A model generated the notes under the pieces. It saw nothing but the letters and a program-made list of their open reading frames with translations, made no database searches and was not told where the DNA came from. A stretch of 64,000 bases of DNA, from contig JACKAU010000006.1 in assembly GCA_020634855.1 (NCBI GenBank), forward strand, positions 186,001-250,000. Reading direction: 5' to 3'. Source of the stretch: Anaerolineales bacterium. GTDB taxonomy: Bacteria; Chloroflexota; Anaerolineae; 4572-78; J111. Positions 27,942-38,030 of the stretch are shown piece by piece (positions within the stretch are counted from its first letter, which is position 1; every line of letters begins with the position of its first letter). A program made the position numbers and the translations under genes.

Positions 27942-30473
27942 TTAAACCAGGTTGTGTTCGACCGCAAAACTGGCGGCAGCGGCCCGGGTGGGGACATCGA
28001 GTTTGTTGAAAATGTGGCGGATGTGGGCGTTAACAGTGTAGGGACTGACGACCAGTTCGGCGGCGATTTGAGCGTTGGTCAGTCCGCCGGCCAGCAGGCG
28101 CAGGACTTCGACTTCGCGTCCGGTCAGGCCGCCAGGGTAGGTCGGTGAGGCCGCTGAGGGGGCGGTTTGAACCCTGGCGAGTGTGCTTTGCAGGGTGTTA
28201 AAAAGTGCTTGCGGTTCCATCTGCTGGCCTGTGGCCCAGGCCTGGGCAAAGGTCGCTTCGTCCAATTGAGCGCGGGCCGTGGCCAAACTGCGGTCCATAA
28301 TGGGATCGAAGTAGACCGGTTTTGTCGCACCCAGGGCGGTCATTAGCGTCGTGGCGGCCCCGCCCAATTGCGCAGTCAAATCGTGCTGGCCTGTTTCTGT
28401 CGCCAGCCAGATCAAAATGATCAGGCAAGAGTACAGGTGGTAGCGATCCCCCAACTCGAGTGTGATCGTCAGCGACTCGCCGATGTACGTCAGCGCCTCG
28501 GGGTAGCGGCCTTGCGCAATGGCCACGGCGCTCAGCCCGGCGGCGGCCCGCCCCACCCCGGCCGGGTCTTGCAACTCCCGGCTAAGCTGCCAACCCTTAG
28601 TAAAATAGTGCTCGGCCAAGGCAACATCGTCGAGGCTCATGGCCACCCAACCCAGACTTTGGTTAACCTGGGCCAAACTCTGCGGGTCACCGATGGCCCG
28701 AAACCGGGCCAAGCCCTCTTCAATGATCGGTCGGGCCGCGGCGAACTCCCCTTTACTCCACATTAACAAGCCCATATAGGCCAGGTTGTGGGCGACGGTC
28801 CAGGGGTCGTTTGCTTGGCGAGCCAGAGCCAAACTCTCTTCGCGCATGGTCTGAGCTGCCTCAAACTGGCCGGCCCGCATCGCCAATTGGGCCAGGCTGC
28901 TCAAAACAGAGGCCCGGCCCTGGTCGTCATCAATTTGCCGGAACAACGCCAGGCTGGCCTCAAGCAGCGCTTTAGCCCGGCCAAAACCCACGCTATACAT
29001 CGCCAGCATGCCGGCGGCCCGCAGCGCCCCGGCCATCAGGGCCGGGTTGTCTTGATCGTCGGCGGTCAAAGCTCTATTCAACCATTGATAGCCCTCGCCA
29101 AAATAGCCGCGCAGCAGCCAAAAGCGCGATAGAGCCACAGCCAGCCGTAAGGGAAATTCCGCGTCTGCCCCGGCCAGGGCCAGCCGCAAGGCCGCCCGCA
29201 GGTTGTCGTGTTCGGATTCCAGGCGGTCGAGCCAGGCCTTTTGCTCCGGCCCGTACAAATGGGGGGCGATGGTCTCGACTAAGTGAAGATAATAGGCGAC
29301 ATAGCTGTGCCGACCGGCCTCGACCTCATCACTCAAGGCGAGTTGTTCAGCCGCGAACTCGCGGATGGTCACCAGCATGGTAAAGCGGGGTTCGGTCTCA
29401 GCTTCGACTTGCCGTAACAAGCTTTTGTCGACCAGTGAGGCCAGCAGATTGACGATTTCGGACTGACGATTGATGAGGGCTGCGCTATCTAAGCGTAAAT
29501 CGCCATTCGTAGCTCGTAAATTGACCACAGTATCCATCGTAAACGGTCCGGCAAAGAGGGAGAGCTGCCGGAGCAGTTGTTGTTCGGCGGGGGTGAGCAG
29601 GTTGTAGCTCCATTGAACCGTATCGCGCAGGGTGCGCTGGCGAGCGGGCAAATCGCGGGGGCCGGTGGTCAGCAAGGCCAGGCTCTCGGATTGCTGCAAG
29701 TGGAGCAGCAGGGCCTGGGGTGAAAAGAGCTTGAGCCGGACCGCGGCCAGTTCCAGGGCCAGGGGCAGGCCGTCGAGCCGGGCGCAGATTTCGGCGATGA
29801 TCCGGGCGTTGTCATCGGTCAGTTGGAAGGTAGGCTTAACCGCTTGGACGCGTTGAATAAACAGGGCCACGGCCGGATTGTTGGCCAGGGCCGCAGCCAG
29901 CCCGATGGATTGACGGGGCAGGCGAGGCAGATCGGGCAGAGGCAGCAGCGGTACGGCCACTTCATGCTCGCCACGCAGACGCAGCAGCTCGCGGCTGGTG
30001 ACCAGGATTTTTAGCCGGGGACAGGCCCAGAGCAGTTCGAGCAGGGCCGGGCCGGCCTCGATGACCTGCTCGAAATTGTCCAGCAGCAAAAGCAGCTGCT
30101 GCTCCTGCAAGGTCAGTTTCAGGCGATCCAACAAGGGGCGGCGGCTCTCTTCGTGCAAGCCGGCAGCCCGGGCCACACTGGGGATGACCAGAGCCGGGTC
30201 GGTCAAGGTGTCCAGCGGCGCAAAGAGGAGACCGTCGGCAAAGCTGGCCCGCAGATTATGGGCCGCTTGCAAGGCCAGACGGGTTTTACCCACGCCGCCG
30301 GGGCCGGTCAGCGTCAGCAGGCGAACTTCGGGATGATGCAAGAGCCGGCCGATGAGGCTCAGTTCTTGCTCCCGCCCCAGCAGCGGGGTCAGCGGCAGCG
30401 GCACAGGCGGGTTCCCGTGACCCGGCGCGGGGTTATCAGGCTTGTTGATCATCTCAGACTTACGCTGCCCCAT
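27942..30473 (-). CDS. LuxR-type transcriptional regulator with NB-ARC ATPase and TPR-like repeats
   Basis: This encodes 843 residues from the preferred ATG at 30473 (GGGAG about ten nucleotides upstream; the frame is open to 30503). The N-terminal STAND ATPase has a Walker A GPGGVGKT (57-64), Walker B LLLLLDNFEQ and an ARC-like LVTSRELL segment. A long region of TPR-like helical repeats follows (about 400-760). The C-terminal LuxR helix-turn-helix is LTGREVEVLRLLAGGLTNAQ, then IAAELVVSPYTVNAHIRHIF. Proteins of this build are usually ligand-triggered activators. It sits next to another giant ATPase regulator on the same strand and beside the ester cyclase pair, which it may control. Confidence 0.9.
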   Translation of the reverse strand: MGQRKSEMINKPDNPAPGHGNPPVPLPLTPLLGREQELSLIGRLLHHPEVRLLTLTGPGGVGKTRLALQAAHNLRASFADGLLFAPLDTLTDPALVIPSVARAAGLHEESRRPLLDRLKLTLQEQQLLLLLDNFEQVIEAGPALLELLWACPRLKILVTSRELLRLRGEHEVAVPLLPLPDLPRLPRQSIGLAAALANNPAVALFIQRVQAVKPTFQLTDDNARIIAEICARLDGLPLALELAAVRLKLFSPQALLLHLQQSESLALLTTGPRDLPARQRTLRDTVQWSYNLLTPAEQQLLRQLSLFAGPFTMDTVVNLRATNGDLRLDSAALINRQSEIVNLLASLVDKSLLRQVEAETEPRFTMLVTIREFAAEQLALSDEVEAGRHSYVAYYLHLVETIAPHLYGPEQKAWLDRLESEHDNLRAALRLALAGADAEFPLRLAVALSRFWLLRGYFGEGYQWLNRALTADDQDNPALMAGALRAAGMLAMYSVGFGRAKALLEASLALFRQIDDDQGRASVLSSLAQLAMRAGQFEAAQTMREESLALARQANDPWTVAHNLAYMGLLMWSKGEFAAARPIIEEGLARFRAIGDPQSLAQVNQSLGWVAMSLDDVALAEHYFTKGWQLSRELQDPAGVGRAAAGLSAVAIAQGRYPEALTYIGESLTITLELGDRYHLYSCLIILIWLATETGQHDLTAQLGGAATTLMTALGATKPVYFDPIMDRSLATARAQLDEATFAQAWATGQQMEPQALFNTLQSTLARVQTAPSAASPTYPGGLTGREVEVLRLLAGGLTNAQIAAELVVSPYTVNAHIRHIFNKLDVPTRAAAASFAVEHNLV

Positions 30474-30633
30474 CGTCGTTGCTCTCCCGGTTATAAGACC
30501 CATCCCGAAACACCTTCGGGTCTCATAAGAGCCACCAATTTTACGCCATTATTTCAAGAAAGCAATGAAGATGTTCGTCAAAGAAAAGGCAGTACGCGTT
30601 GTAGCAGCCGGAGCCGGAAGATGCGTAGGTTCC

Positions 30634-33600
30634 TCAGATAGGAAGGGTGGGGGAATGCTGTTCAACCGCGCCCAATGCTTTAAGCGCCAGCCGCTGGGCC
30701 TCGGTCAGACCAGTGGTGCCAGTGATGTTCAGGCCTTCGTAGGGGCCAGGTATCCGCAACGTGTTTAGACATTCACCGGTATGCACATCCCACAACTTAA
30801 TGATTCCGTCGCCACTGCCGCTGACCAAGATTTGACCATCGGGGCTAAAGGCCACAGAGAGAACCCAATGCCTATGTCCCTGTAAGATGTGATGGAGTTG
30901 ACCCGTATGCATATCCCATAGGCGTATCGTGTGATCAGAGCTGCCGCTGGCTAGGATTTGCCCGTTGGGGCTGAAGGCAATTGCGTTGATCCAGTTTGTA
31001 TGTCCTTGCAAAATATGATGAGATTGCTTACTATCGGAGGATATGTTGGTCTCAGATGGAAGGCCACCGGTCTCTAGCACAACCCCAATATGCCACAAAC
31101 GGATGGTGTAATCTGTACTGCCGCTGGCCAAAGTCTGACCATCTGGGCTGAACGCAATCGCCCGAATCCAATCCGTATGTCCTTCCAAAATGTAAGGGGG
31201 TGACTTGGTTTCTAATGAGTTGACATCCCATAAGCGCACGGTACAGTCATTGCTCCCACTGGCTAGAATTTGCCCGTTGGGGCTGAAGGCCACAGATGTC
31301 ACGCGCTCATTGTGACCCGACAGAGTTTGATGAAGTTGCCCAGTGCGAAGATCCCAGAGTTTAACTGTCCCATCGTCGCTGCTACTGACCAAAATTTTAC
31401 CATCGGGATTAAAGGCCACGGATGTAATCCGATCTGTATAGCCCTGTAGAATATGGCGAAGTTGACCCGTTTTAACATTCCACAGATGCACGGTCTTATC
31501 TTCACTGCCACTGGCCAAGGTCTGACCATCGGGGCTAAAGGCTACAGCGCGAACCAGATAGGTATGACCTTGCAGAATGTGACGAACGTCACCGGTCTGA
31601 GCATCCCACAGGCAGACAGAGCCATCTGCACTACCGCTGGCCAGGGTTTGCCCGTCCGGACTAAAGGTGACAGAGTAAGCTGTGGTTGCGGTTCCTTGTA
31701 AGAGCTTTTGGAGCTGCCCCGAAACAACATCCCACAAACGCACAGTTCGATCCAATCCCCCCGTAGCCAAAGCCTGGCCATCCGGACTAAAGGCAACGCA
31801 TTCAATCCAATCATCTGCTTGTAGAATATGGCGCAGATGCCCTCGACTCACGCCGGTCTCGGAGGTACTCACCGGGGGATTGTCGGTTTCGTTGAGCGGT
31901 GACAGTGACGAAATATCCCACACGCGGGCTGTGTGGTCATATCCTCCACTGGCCAAGGTCTGCCCATCGGGACTAAAGTCGAGCGAGGCAATCGAGTGCG
32001 TGTGGCCTTGCAGAGTATAGCGATTTTTAATGACTGACATCGTGCGGTTAGAAATGGGCCACAAGCACACCGTTCGATCCGCGCTGCCACTGGCTAAGAT
32101 ATGTCCATCGGGGCTGATCGCCACAGCTAAGACACCCGCTTCGTGTCCTTGCAAAATGGAGCGAACCTGTTTGGTTTGTACATTCCACAGTCGCACCGTT
32201 TTATCTGCGCTGCCGCTGGCCAAGATCTGTCCACCGGGGGCAAAGGCGACACCGTAGACCCAATCGCTATGTCCTTGAAAAACATGGAGACAGATCCCCG
32301 TCTCAACGTCCCATAAACGCACGGTACAGTCGGCGCTACCGCTGACCAAAGTTTGGCTATCAGCAGAAAAGGCAACAGACAAAATAGAGTCAGAATGTCC
32401 CTGCAACGTGTGAAGAGGATACCAGGTGTGAGCGTTCCATAACCGCACCGTGTGATCAAAACTGCCGCTGGCCAGGATTTGTCCATCCGGGCTAAAGGCC
32501 AGGGTCCTAAGCGTTGTAGCGTGGGCCGGGATCACGTCGATTGGCTGGCCATTAGCCACTTGCCACAAACGAATATCACCGCTGTTGATCCCTGCCGCTA
32601 CTATTTGTCCATCAGGGCTAATAGCCACAGCCCCAACCTCATCAAAGGTATCTGAAAAAACGGATTGTGTCAGATCCGACCCGGCAAAGTTGACCGAATA
32701 CAGATGCTTGTCTTGTAGGTAAGCTTGCCATATATTGATTTTGGAAAAATCATATCCCCGCATATTAATTTCCAGATGCAGTAATAGATTAAGAATGTTA
32801 CCCCCGGCATAGCTGGGTTTCCCTCTCCCTTCCCCACGTAACGCGTCGAGCAATCCTCTGAATGTAGCATCAAGGGCATCCAGGCCCAAATTGGCAATCA
32901 GTTGCCGAGCAATCGGGGCCATAATGAGCCGTATCTGGCTTTGGCGCACATATTCTTTGGCTTGAGCCTTAAGCAAAGCCTGCCGGTGCAGGTGGTCAAG
33001 GTGCCCCGTTGTCAGCTCCTGTACGGCGGTTTCCACCAGCCGGTCGGTCAGATATTCGGTGATGACATTTTGTAAAATAAAACCGGGAGTAGAACCCGTT
33101 GACTGTGGCTCGATCAATGCCCGACGCTGGAGGCCCCGGAGTGCCTCTAGTAAGGCCCGGCGAGAGGGGGGGTGGAGCAAATTGTCGGCTAACATCTGCA
33201 TAGACGTCGCCTCTCGCTCAACGGCCAGCCAGAACAGAATTTCCTGCTCCAAGGTTGACAGCCGGGCAAACTGCCGGTCCAGGATCTGGCGCACATCACC
33301 AAAAATCAAGGTCTCTTCGGCCAGAAACTCCTGCAAATCGCCAAAGAAAAGGTCTTGCACGGTGTCGGCCACCAGCTTGAGAGCCAGGGGGTTGCCGGAA
33401 TAACGCCGGATCAGCTCGGCTGCTTCCGGAACCAATCTGGATCGGATATTCGAACCTATCCCACGCTGGGCCAACAGTTCCTGCCCGGCTTCGTCGTCGA
33501 GCCCGACCAGTAGGAGCGACTGCACCAAAATGCTGTCTCTTTCCAGGCGATCATACCCCTGCGGTTTTTCCCGGCTGGTCAACAGCAGGTGGCTTTGATG

Positions 33601-34920
33601 GTTGTGTTCAGCGATATGCTTAATGAGTTGACCATAAGCTTCATACCCGGGCCGATAGACCCCGGCCTTACCCGTGGCCAAAATGCTTTCCAGATTGTCT
33701 AAGACCAAGAGAATGCGCTTATCGTGAAGGTAACGATAAAAGTGGCGCAGTTGTTCATCAAGTTTCTCCGGCACGATGGTTAGTCGCTGATCCGAGAGAA
33801 TCTGGAGTAGAGGCGGCAGCAGCTCTTCCAGGAGGGGGGCATTGAGCAGCGAGCGCCACAGAACCACCTCAAACTGATCAGCTATTGCTCGGGCCGTCTG
33901 GGCGGCCAAGGACGTCTTGCCTACCCCTCCGATACCCAAAATCGCGACCAGACGACAGCCGTCGTCGGTCAACCACTGTTGTAGTTGGGCCAGCTCACCG
34001 GTTCGCCCAAAGAAGGGGCCGCTCGAGGGCACATCAAGCCGCGGCGTTTTAGGCGAAGCCGGCAGGGGTGGTCGCGGGGCGCTGTTTTGTTTTGGGAGGC
34101 TGACAGCTGCCTCGCTTAGCCGGCCAGACCGGATTTCTTCTACCAGGGCAAGCGTCTCTTCTGCCGGCGCTACGCCCATTTCTTGCCGCAGTCGTTCATG
34201 CCAACGTCCATAATGGGCCAGCGCCTGATCAGGCTGATCATTACGGGCCAAGAGGCGCATCAGGATGCGATGGGACTCCTCTCGGTACGGGTCCAGATCA
34301 ACCAAGCGGGTAGCATACGCCAGCGCCTGATCATATGCCCCCTGTATTTCGTAAGCCTCGGCCAGCCGGGTAAAGACCATCAGCCCTTGCTGGTTCAGCA
34401 TTTCGCGTCGCAGCAGAAGCCATTCTTCAAAAGCCAGGGCGTCGGCCAGTCCGAAGCCGCTCAGCAGCTCTCCCCGATAGAGTTCAGCTGCCTTGGCTAG
34501 CTGCGCCAGACAGTCCGCACAAGCGGCCAGATCCGCGTGTTGGTGCGTCGTCGTGGCCGCCAGATACTGTTGGAAACGGTGGACATCAATGTCTATTTCG
34601 GTTGTGTTCAGTTGGATCGTGTGCCGGGTGATGGACAGCAGTTGCTCGCTGCTACCCGACACAGCCCTATTTAACGTTTGCCTTAGCCGGTGCAAAGTGA
34701 CCCGCAGATTATTCAAGGCCCGCCGATCCGTCAGCTCCGGCCACAGCAGTCCCAGCAGCATCCGCCGGCTGTGCGCCTGGTCTGGCTCTAGGGCCAGGTA
34801 AGCCAGCAAGGCTCGCACTTTGTCGCTCGGAAAGTGGTTGTTGACTACGTCTTTCCCCACGGCCAGCCTAAATGGACCTGACAAGGTTAAGTTGAACTGA
34901 GTCATAGTTTCATCCGTCAT
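30634..34920 (-). CDS. SARP/BTAD - NB-ARC - WD40 (14 repeats) fusion regulator
   Basis: This encodes 1428 residues. The N-terminal winged helix of the OmpR/SARP type (FPSDKVRALLAYLALEPDQA; RALNNLRVTLHRLRQTL) is followed by a bacterial transcriptional activator domain (about 110-265). An NB-ARC/NACHT-like ATPase follows, with Walker A GIGGVGKT (Lys ~335), Walker B ILLVLDNLES and LLLTSREKPQ. A helical linker leads to fourteen WD40 repeats (about 760-1400) with GH, SPDGQ, LASGS and LWD signatures, enough for two seven-bladed propellers. This is a sensor-ATPase-DNA-binding fusion, cytosolic, and probably activated by ligand or partner binding to the propellers. No frameshift is present in 4.3 kb. 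Confidence 0.93.
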   Translation of the reverse strand: MTDETMTQFNLTLSGPFRLAVGKDVVNNHFPSDKVRALLAYLALEPDQAHSRRMLLGLLWPELTDRRALNNLRVTLHRLRQTLNRAVSGSSEQLLSITRHTIQLNTTEIDIDVHRFQQYLAATTTHQHADLAACADCLAQLAKAAELYRGELLSGFGLADALAFEEWLLLRREMLNQQGLMVFTRLAEAYEIQGAYDQALAYATRLVDLDPYREESHRILMRLLARNDQPDQALAHYGRWHERLRQEMGVAPAEETLALVEEIRSGRLSEAAVSLPKQNSAPRPPLPASPKTPRLDVPSSGPFFGRTGELAQLQQWLTDDGCRLVAILGIGGVGKTSLAAQTARAIADQFEVVLWRSLLNAPLLEELLPPLLQILSDQRLTIVPEKLDEQLRHFYRYLHDKRILLVLDNLESILATGKAGVYRPGYEAYGQLIKHIAEHNHQSHLLLTSREKPQGYDRLERDSILVQSLLLVGLDDEAGQELLAQRGIGSNIRSRLVPEAAELIRRYSGNPLALKLVADTVQDLFFGDLQEFLAEETLIFGDVRQILDRQFARLSTLEQEILFWLAVEREATSMQMLADNLLHPPSRRALLEALRGLQRRALIEPQSTGSTPGFILQNVITEYLTDRLVETAVQELTTGHLDHLHRQALLKAQAKEYVRQSQIRLIMAPIARQLIANLGLDALDATFRGLLDALRGEGRGKPSYAGGNILNLLLHLEINMRGYDFSKINIWQAYLQDKHLYSVNFAGSDLTQSVFSDTFDEVGAVAISPDGQIVAAGINSGDIRLWQVANGQPIDVIPAHATTLRTLAFSPDGQILASGSFDHTVRLWNAHTWYPLHTLQGHSDSILSVAFSADSQTLVSGSADCTVRLWDVETGICLHVFQGHSDWVYGVAFAPGGQILASGSADKTVRLWNVQTKQVRSILQGHEAGVLAVAISPDGHILASGSADRTVCLWPISNRTMSVIKNRYTLQGHTHSIASLDFSPDGQTLASGGYDHTARVWDISSLSPLNETDNPPVSTSETGVSRGHLRHILQADDWIECVAFSPDGQALATGGLDRTVRLWDVVSGQLQKLLQGTATTAYSVTFSPDGQTLASGSADGSVCLWDAQTGDVRHILQGHTYLVRAVAFSPDGQTLASGSEDKTVHLWNVKTGQLRHILQGYTDRITSVAFNPDGKILVSSSDDGTVKLWDLRTGQLHQTLSGHNERVTSVAFSPNGQILASGSNDCTVRLWDVNSLETKSPPYILEGHTDWIRAIAFSPDGQTLASGSTDYTIRLWHIGVVLETGGLPSETNISSDSKQSHHILQGHTNWINAIAFSPNGQILASGSSDHTIRLWDMHTGQLHHILQGHRHWVLSVAFSPDGQILVSGSGDGIIKLWDVHTGECLNTLRIPGPYEGLNITGTTGLTEAQRLALKALGAVEQHSPTLPI

Positions 34921-35021
34921 CTATCGTTGGCCTGACATTGTCAGGGCGATGGCAGCCCCGGCCATGTTTGCTTACCTCACGCTGAACTAACCACTTCATT
35001 CCAAAGCTATATTGTTGAAGG

Positions 35022-35374
35022 GTATTTATTCAGCAGACAAGGTTACTGGCACTTAACCCTAAATAGCAGCGTTGTATTCCACGCAACGGTCTCGATTTGA
35101 GCCAAAGTGCCAGTCACCAGAGGTGTTACGTCTACAGTCAAAAACCCTACGTTCTTAGACCGAAGTCTCGTAGTAGTATTAGCCAATCGTCTTTTGTTGC
35201 CCTAATTGCATGACAAAACTGCCCTAATTATGGGACAGACAAGTGCAGCAGGGTTTGGTATGCTGTATTTACTCAGCAGGCAAGGTAACTGGCACTTATT
35301 CCCGAATAGCAGCGTTGTATTCCACGCAATGGTTTCGATTTGAGCCAAAGTGCCAGTCACCAGAGGTGTTACGT
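35022..35374. repeat. Two ~110-bp direct repeats, each with an internal inverted repeat
   Basis: Units at 35022-35131 and 35264-35374 match over most of their length. Each contains ACTGGCACTT and, about 50 bp later, AAGTGCCAGT, so each can form a stem. TGCCCTAATT occurs twice between them, about 20 bp apart. The array lies upstream of the BTAD-WD40 regulator gene (minus) and the small plus-strand gene at 35598. It could be a regulatory region or a pair of repeat insertions. Confidence 0.7.
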
Positions 35375-35597
35375 TGAAGGATAAACCTGTATCCCGCATT
35401 ATACCGACTCAAATGACCCACGCCAAACGCATTGATCCCGTCTTGTTACGCTATTGGTAAGGTTTGTAATGCTTTTGCCCCGTCTTGTAATGCTTTTGCC
35501 GATTCCGAGTAATGAGGCTGACACGCCGACCGGCTAGAATGAAGGTGATGATCGATCAGTAATGCAAATCGGCTGTAAAGCCTTCTCAGGAGACAGG

Positions 35598-35807
35598 ATG
35601 ACAAGCCAGAAGAAGCCCAAACAGAAACCAACCGCCCCACTGGCCTACCAGGCCTATTTGATCCGATTGTGGCAAGACGGTCAACACACGGGCTGGCGAG
35701 CCTCAGTCCAATCCGTGCAAAGTGGGGAAACGATCCGTTTTGCCTCATTGAAAGCCCTGTTCGAGTTCTTGCAAGATCAGACCGACAATCAGACCCATCA
35801 CCGTTAA
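35598..35807 (+). CDS. Small conserved-looking protein, function unknown
   Basis: This encodes 69 residues from the ATG at 35598, preceded by AGGAG five nucleotides upstream (the open frame begins at 35562). A basic N-terminus (KKPKQKPTAPL) leads to YLIRLWQDGQHTGWRASVQS and VQSGETIRFASLKALFEFLQ, a compact alpha/beta pattern. I recall similar short stand-alone proteins from Chloroflexota but cannot name a family. It has no signal peptide. TTGTAATGCTTTTGCC is directly repeated about 20 bp apart in the upstream region (35464-35505). Confidence 0.6.
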   Translation: MTSQKKPKQKPTAPLAYQAYLIRLWQDGQHTGWRASVQSVQSGETIRFASLKALFEFLQDQTDNQTHHR

Positions 35808-35927
35808 GCGAATAAGGAGATTATTTATCTGACCCAACCTGAAATAACTGTATAGCTCTACAAAACAGAATGCTGTAAAGATACAACTATTGAATTTCAT
35901 TCATTGATCAAAAATAAGGAGATCCAA

Positions 35928-36935
35928 ATGTTAAGCAAATATACGATAAAAAGACAAACGATGTGGTCGGTGTTTCTAACCAGTCTAACGCTACTGCTAG
36001 CACTCTTTGCGTCTTTCGGTCCGCTGGCCGGGACGGCTCAGGCCGGGCAGGACAAAGTAGCCGTCTGCCACTTAAACGGCGACGGTAACTACGTTCCCAT
36101 CAACATCGCCGACCCAGCCCTGCCTGCCCATCTAGAGCACGGCGACCTGGTCGTAGGCGTGGATGTAGACGAGAACTGCCAGCCGTTAGAGTCTGATGGT
36201 GATAGCGATGGTGTACCCGATGCCGAGGACAACTGCGCGAACGTGGCCAACCCCGGCCAGGAAGACCGCTACGGCACGGCCGCAGGCGACGCCTGTGAAG
36301 ATTTGGACGGCGACGGCACGCCCGATGTGAACGAGGCCAATTTCTGCCTCTCGATTGATGGCGTACTGCTGGAAAGCCAAGGCACGGCCGTCTGTGGCAG
36401 CAGCCCCACTACAGGACAGGAGCCCAATGTGGCCGTAGCCAATGGGGATGGGGCCACAGCCTATGCCGCTGTGCATGCCAATGGCACTTCACTCCCTGGC
36501 GACAACAACACGGCTATTGCCATCGGCGATAATGCGGTTGCTATCGCTGGCGAAGGCGACAACAACAGCGCCACCGCATCCGGCAACAGCGCCCGCGCTC
36601 TTGCCGCCAAAGGCAACAACAACACGGCTACTGCCGAGGGTGATGACGCCTATGCCGAGGCCTTTAATGGCGATAACAACAGCGCCACCGCCACGGGTAC
36701 TGACGCTGCGGCTAGGATTTTCAATGGCAACAACAACAGCGCTACTGCCACGGGTACTAGTGCTTTTGCTGGGGCTGACGAGGGCGACAACAACACGGTT
36801 ACGGCTGAGGGTGATGACGCCTATGCCGAGACCTTTAGTGGCGATAACAACAGTGCAACCTCGACCGGCGTCTACACCTGTGCGGGGGCTGGCGACAACG
36901 GCGAAACGGCCGTAAACGAAAACCTGTGCAACTAG
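35928..36935 (+). CDS. Secreted protein with TSP3-like calcium segment and 19-residue repeats
   Basis: This encodes 335 residues from the ATG at 35928 with AAGGAG six nucleotides upstream. The signal peptide ends about AQA. A VCHLNGDGNYVPINIADPAL-AHLEHGD segment carries one Cys and several His. A thrombospondin-type-3-like Asp-rich stretch follows (DGDSDGVPDAEDNC). Six to seven repeats of exactly 19 residues begin G-[DN]-N-N-[ST]-A (for example GDNNSATATGTDAAARIFN). The C-terminus has a Cys pair (YTCAGAGD ... ENLCN). The repeat resembles a short-turn beta-solenoid. It is likely exported to the surface. The third gene of the cluster is a paralogue. Confidence 0.8.
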   Translation: MLSKYTIKRQTMWSVFLTSLTLLLALFASFGPLAGTAQAGQDKVAVCHLNGDGNYVPINIADPALPAHLEHGDLVVGVDVDENCQPLESDGDSDGVPDAEDNCANVANPGQEDRYGTAAGDACEDLDGDGTPDVNEANFCLSIDGVLLESQGTAVCGSSPTTGQEPNVAVANGDGATAYAAVHANGTSLPGDNNTAIAIGDNAVAIAGEGDNNSATASGNSARALAAKGNNNTATAEGDDAYAEAFNGDNNSATATGTDAAARIFNGNNNSATATGTSAFAGADEGDNNTVTAEGDDAYAETFSGDNNSATSTGVYTCAGAGDNGETAVNENLCN

Positions 36936-36953
36936 CTGGAAACCATGCTAAAA

Positions 36954-36996
36954 AATGGCCGTTTTCCCCGCAAGGAGTGTGGGAAAAACGGCCATT
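36954..36996. terminator. Hairpin after the first repeat-protein gene
   Basis: AATGGCCGTTTTCCC and GGGAAAAACGGCCATT pair with one bulge across a 12-nt loop, 18 bp after the stop codon. A-rich and T-rich flanks could serve transcripts from either side. Confidence 0.65.
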
Positions 36997-37047
36997 GCTC
37001 TAGCCATACCTTTCTACACACAGCCTTTTATTTCGTATCCATCAATT

Positions 37048-37158
37048 AGGACTTACGCGGAGGTAGAACAATTTGCTAAATTGTTCCAGATTTTGGGCCG
37101 ACGGATGGCGCAAATTGGCAATTTACGCTACGAAATCAGCCGTTTATGTAAGTCCTGT
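37048..37158. repeat. Palindromic element with AGGACTTAC terminal repeats
   Basis: AGGACTTACGC and its inverse GTAAGTCCT bound a ~110-bp segment. It contains the perfect stem-loop GAACAATTT-GCT-AAATTGTTC. It resembles the small derivatives of insertion sequences with GGACTTAC ends. It lies 40 bp upstream of the ATG at 37202. Confidence 0.65.
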
Positions 37159-37201
37159 CAATTTTATCTGTGCAGCCACAGGGCGTACAAAGGAGAAAAA
37201 A

Positions 37202-37831
37202 ATGTTAACGCAAAAGATAAAAACATTACAAACAAAACAGCAGGCGATTGTAACAAGCCTCAGCCTGCTGCTGGTGCTACTCATGGTCAGCCCCGCGCTG
37301 GCCGACAACGGCAATGCACGCAGCCAATGCATCAGCGCAGCGGCACAGGCAGGCATGTCTATCCCCGACCTCAATAACGTCAACGTCATTGTCGGCACCG
37401 AGGGCGATGACTTATTCGTCGGACAGGCCACCGAGGGGCCGGATGTCTTCTGTGGCCTCGGTGGGCAGGACTATCTCGAGACCCTGGACGAAGGCGATGT
37501 CTTCCTTGGCGGTGTAGGCAACGACAGCGTCAGTTTCATGAAAGGCGGGACGTTTTATGGGGGTAAAGGCTTCGACAGCGTCGGTAACCTGGAAGGCGGG
37601 ACATTCAATGGGGATAAAGGCAACGATAGCGTCGAATACCTATACGGCGGGACGTTCAATGGGGGTGCAGGCGACGACGACAGCGTCACTTTCCAATACG
37701 GCGGGACGTTCAATGGGGGTGCAGGCGACGACGTCGTCAGTGTTTTGGAAGGCGGGACGTTCAATGGGGATAAAGGCTTCGACAGAGTCGGGTTCCTATA
37801 CGGTGGGACGTTCAACCCGGGGCCACAGTAA
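37202..37831 (+). CDS. Secreted protein with 17-residue Gly/Asp repeats (RTX-like)
   Basis: This encodes 209 residues from the ATG at 37202, with GGAG just upstream. The signal peptide ends about ALADN. A Cys-containing N-terminal region (ARSQCISAAAQ, DVFCGLGGQD) leads to six repeats of about 17 residues of the type GGxGxDSVxxLxGGTFN. Gly-Gly-x-Gly-x-Asp is characteristic of RTX nonapeptide calcium-binding repeats, but the GGTFN insert makes the period 17. It is probably an extracellular calcium-stabilised beta-roll. The DNA encoding the repeats is itself highly repetitive. It is the middle gene of the trio. Confidence 0.75.
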   Translation: MLTQKIKTLQTKQQAIVTSLSLLLVLLMVSPALADNGNARSQCISAAAQAGMSIPDLNNVNVIVGTEGDDLFVGQATEGPDVFCGLGGQDYLETLDEGDVFLGGVGNDSVSFMKGGTFYGGKGFDSVGNLEGGTFNGDKGNDSVEYLYGGTFNGGAGDDDSVTFQYGGTFNGGAGDDVVSVLEGGTFNGDKGFDRVGFLYGGTFNPGPQ

Positions 37832-38030
37832 CAAACGGCCATATTGATGACGCAAAAGCGACTCAGAACGCCACCGGTTGTTTAGGATGGTTGTCTCTGA
37901 TTAAAGAGGGAAACGGCCGTTTTTATACCTCGTGCTACGTTCGTGTCACGTTTGCTTTTGTAAGGTTCAGCATCAGAACAAGTTTATTAGCATGGCTATC
38001 AAGCCACATTCAGTATTTAAGGAGAATCTC

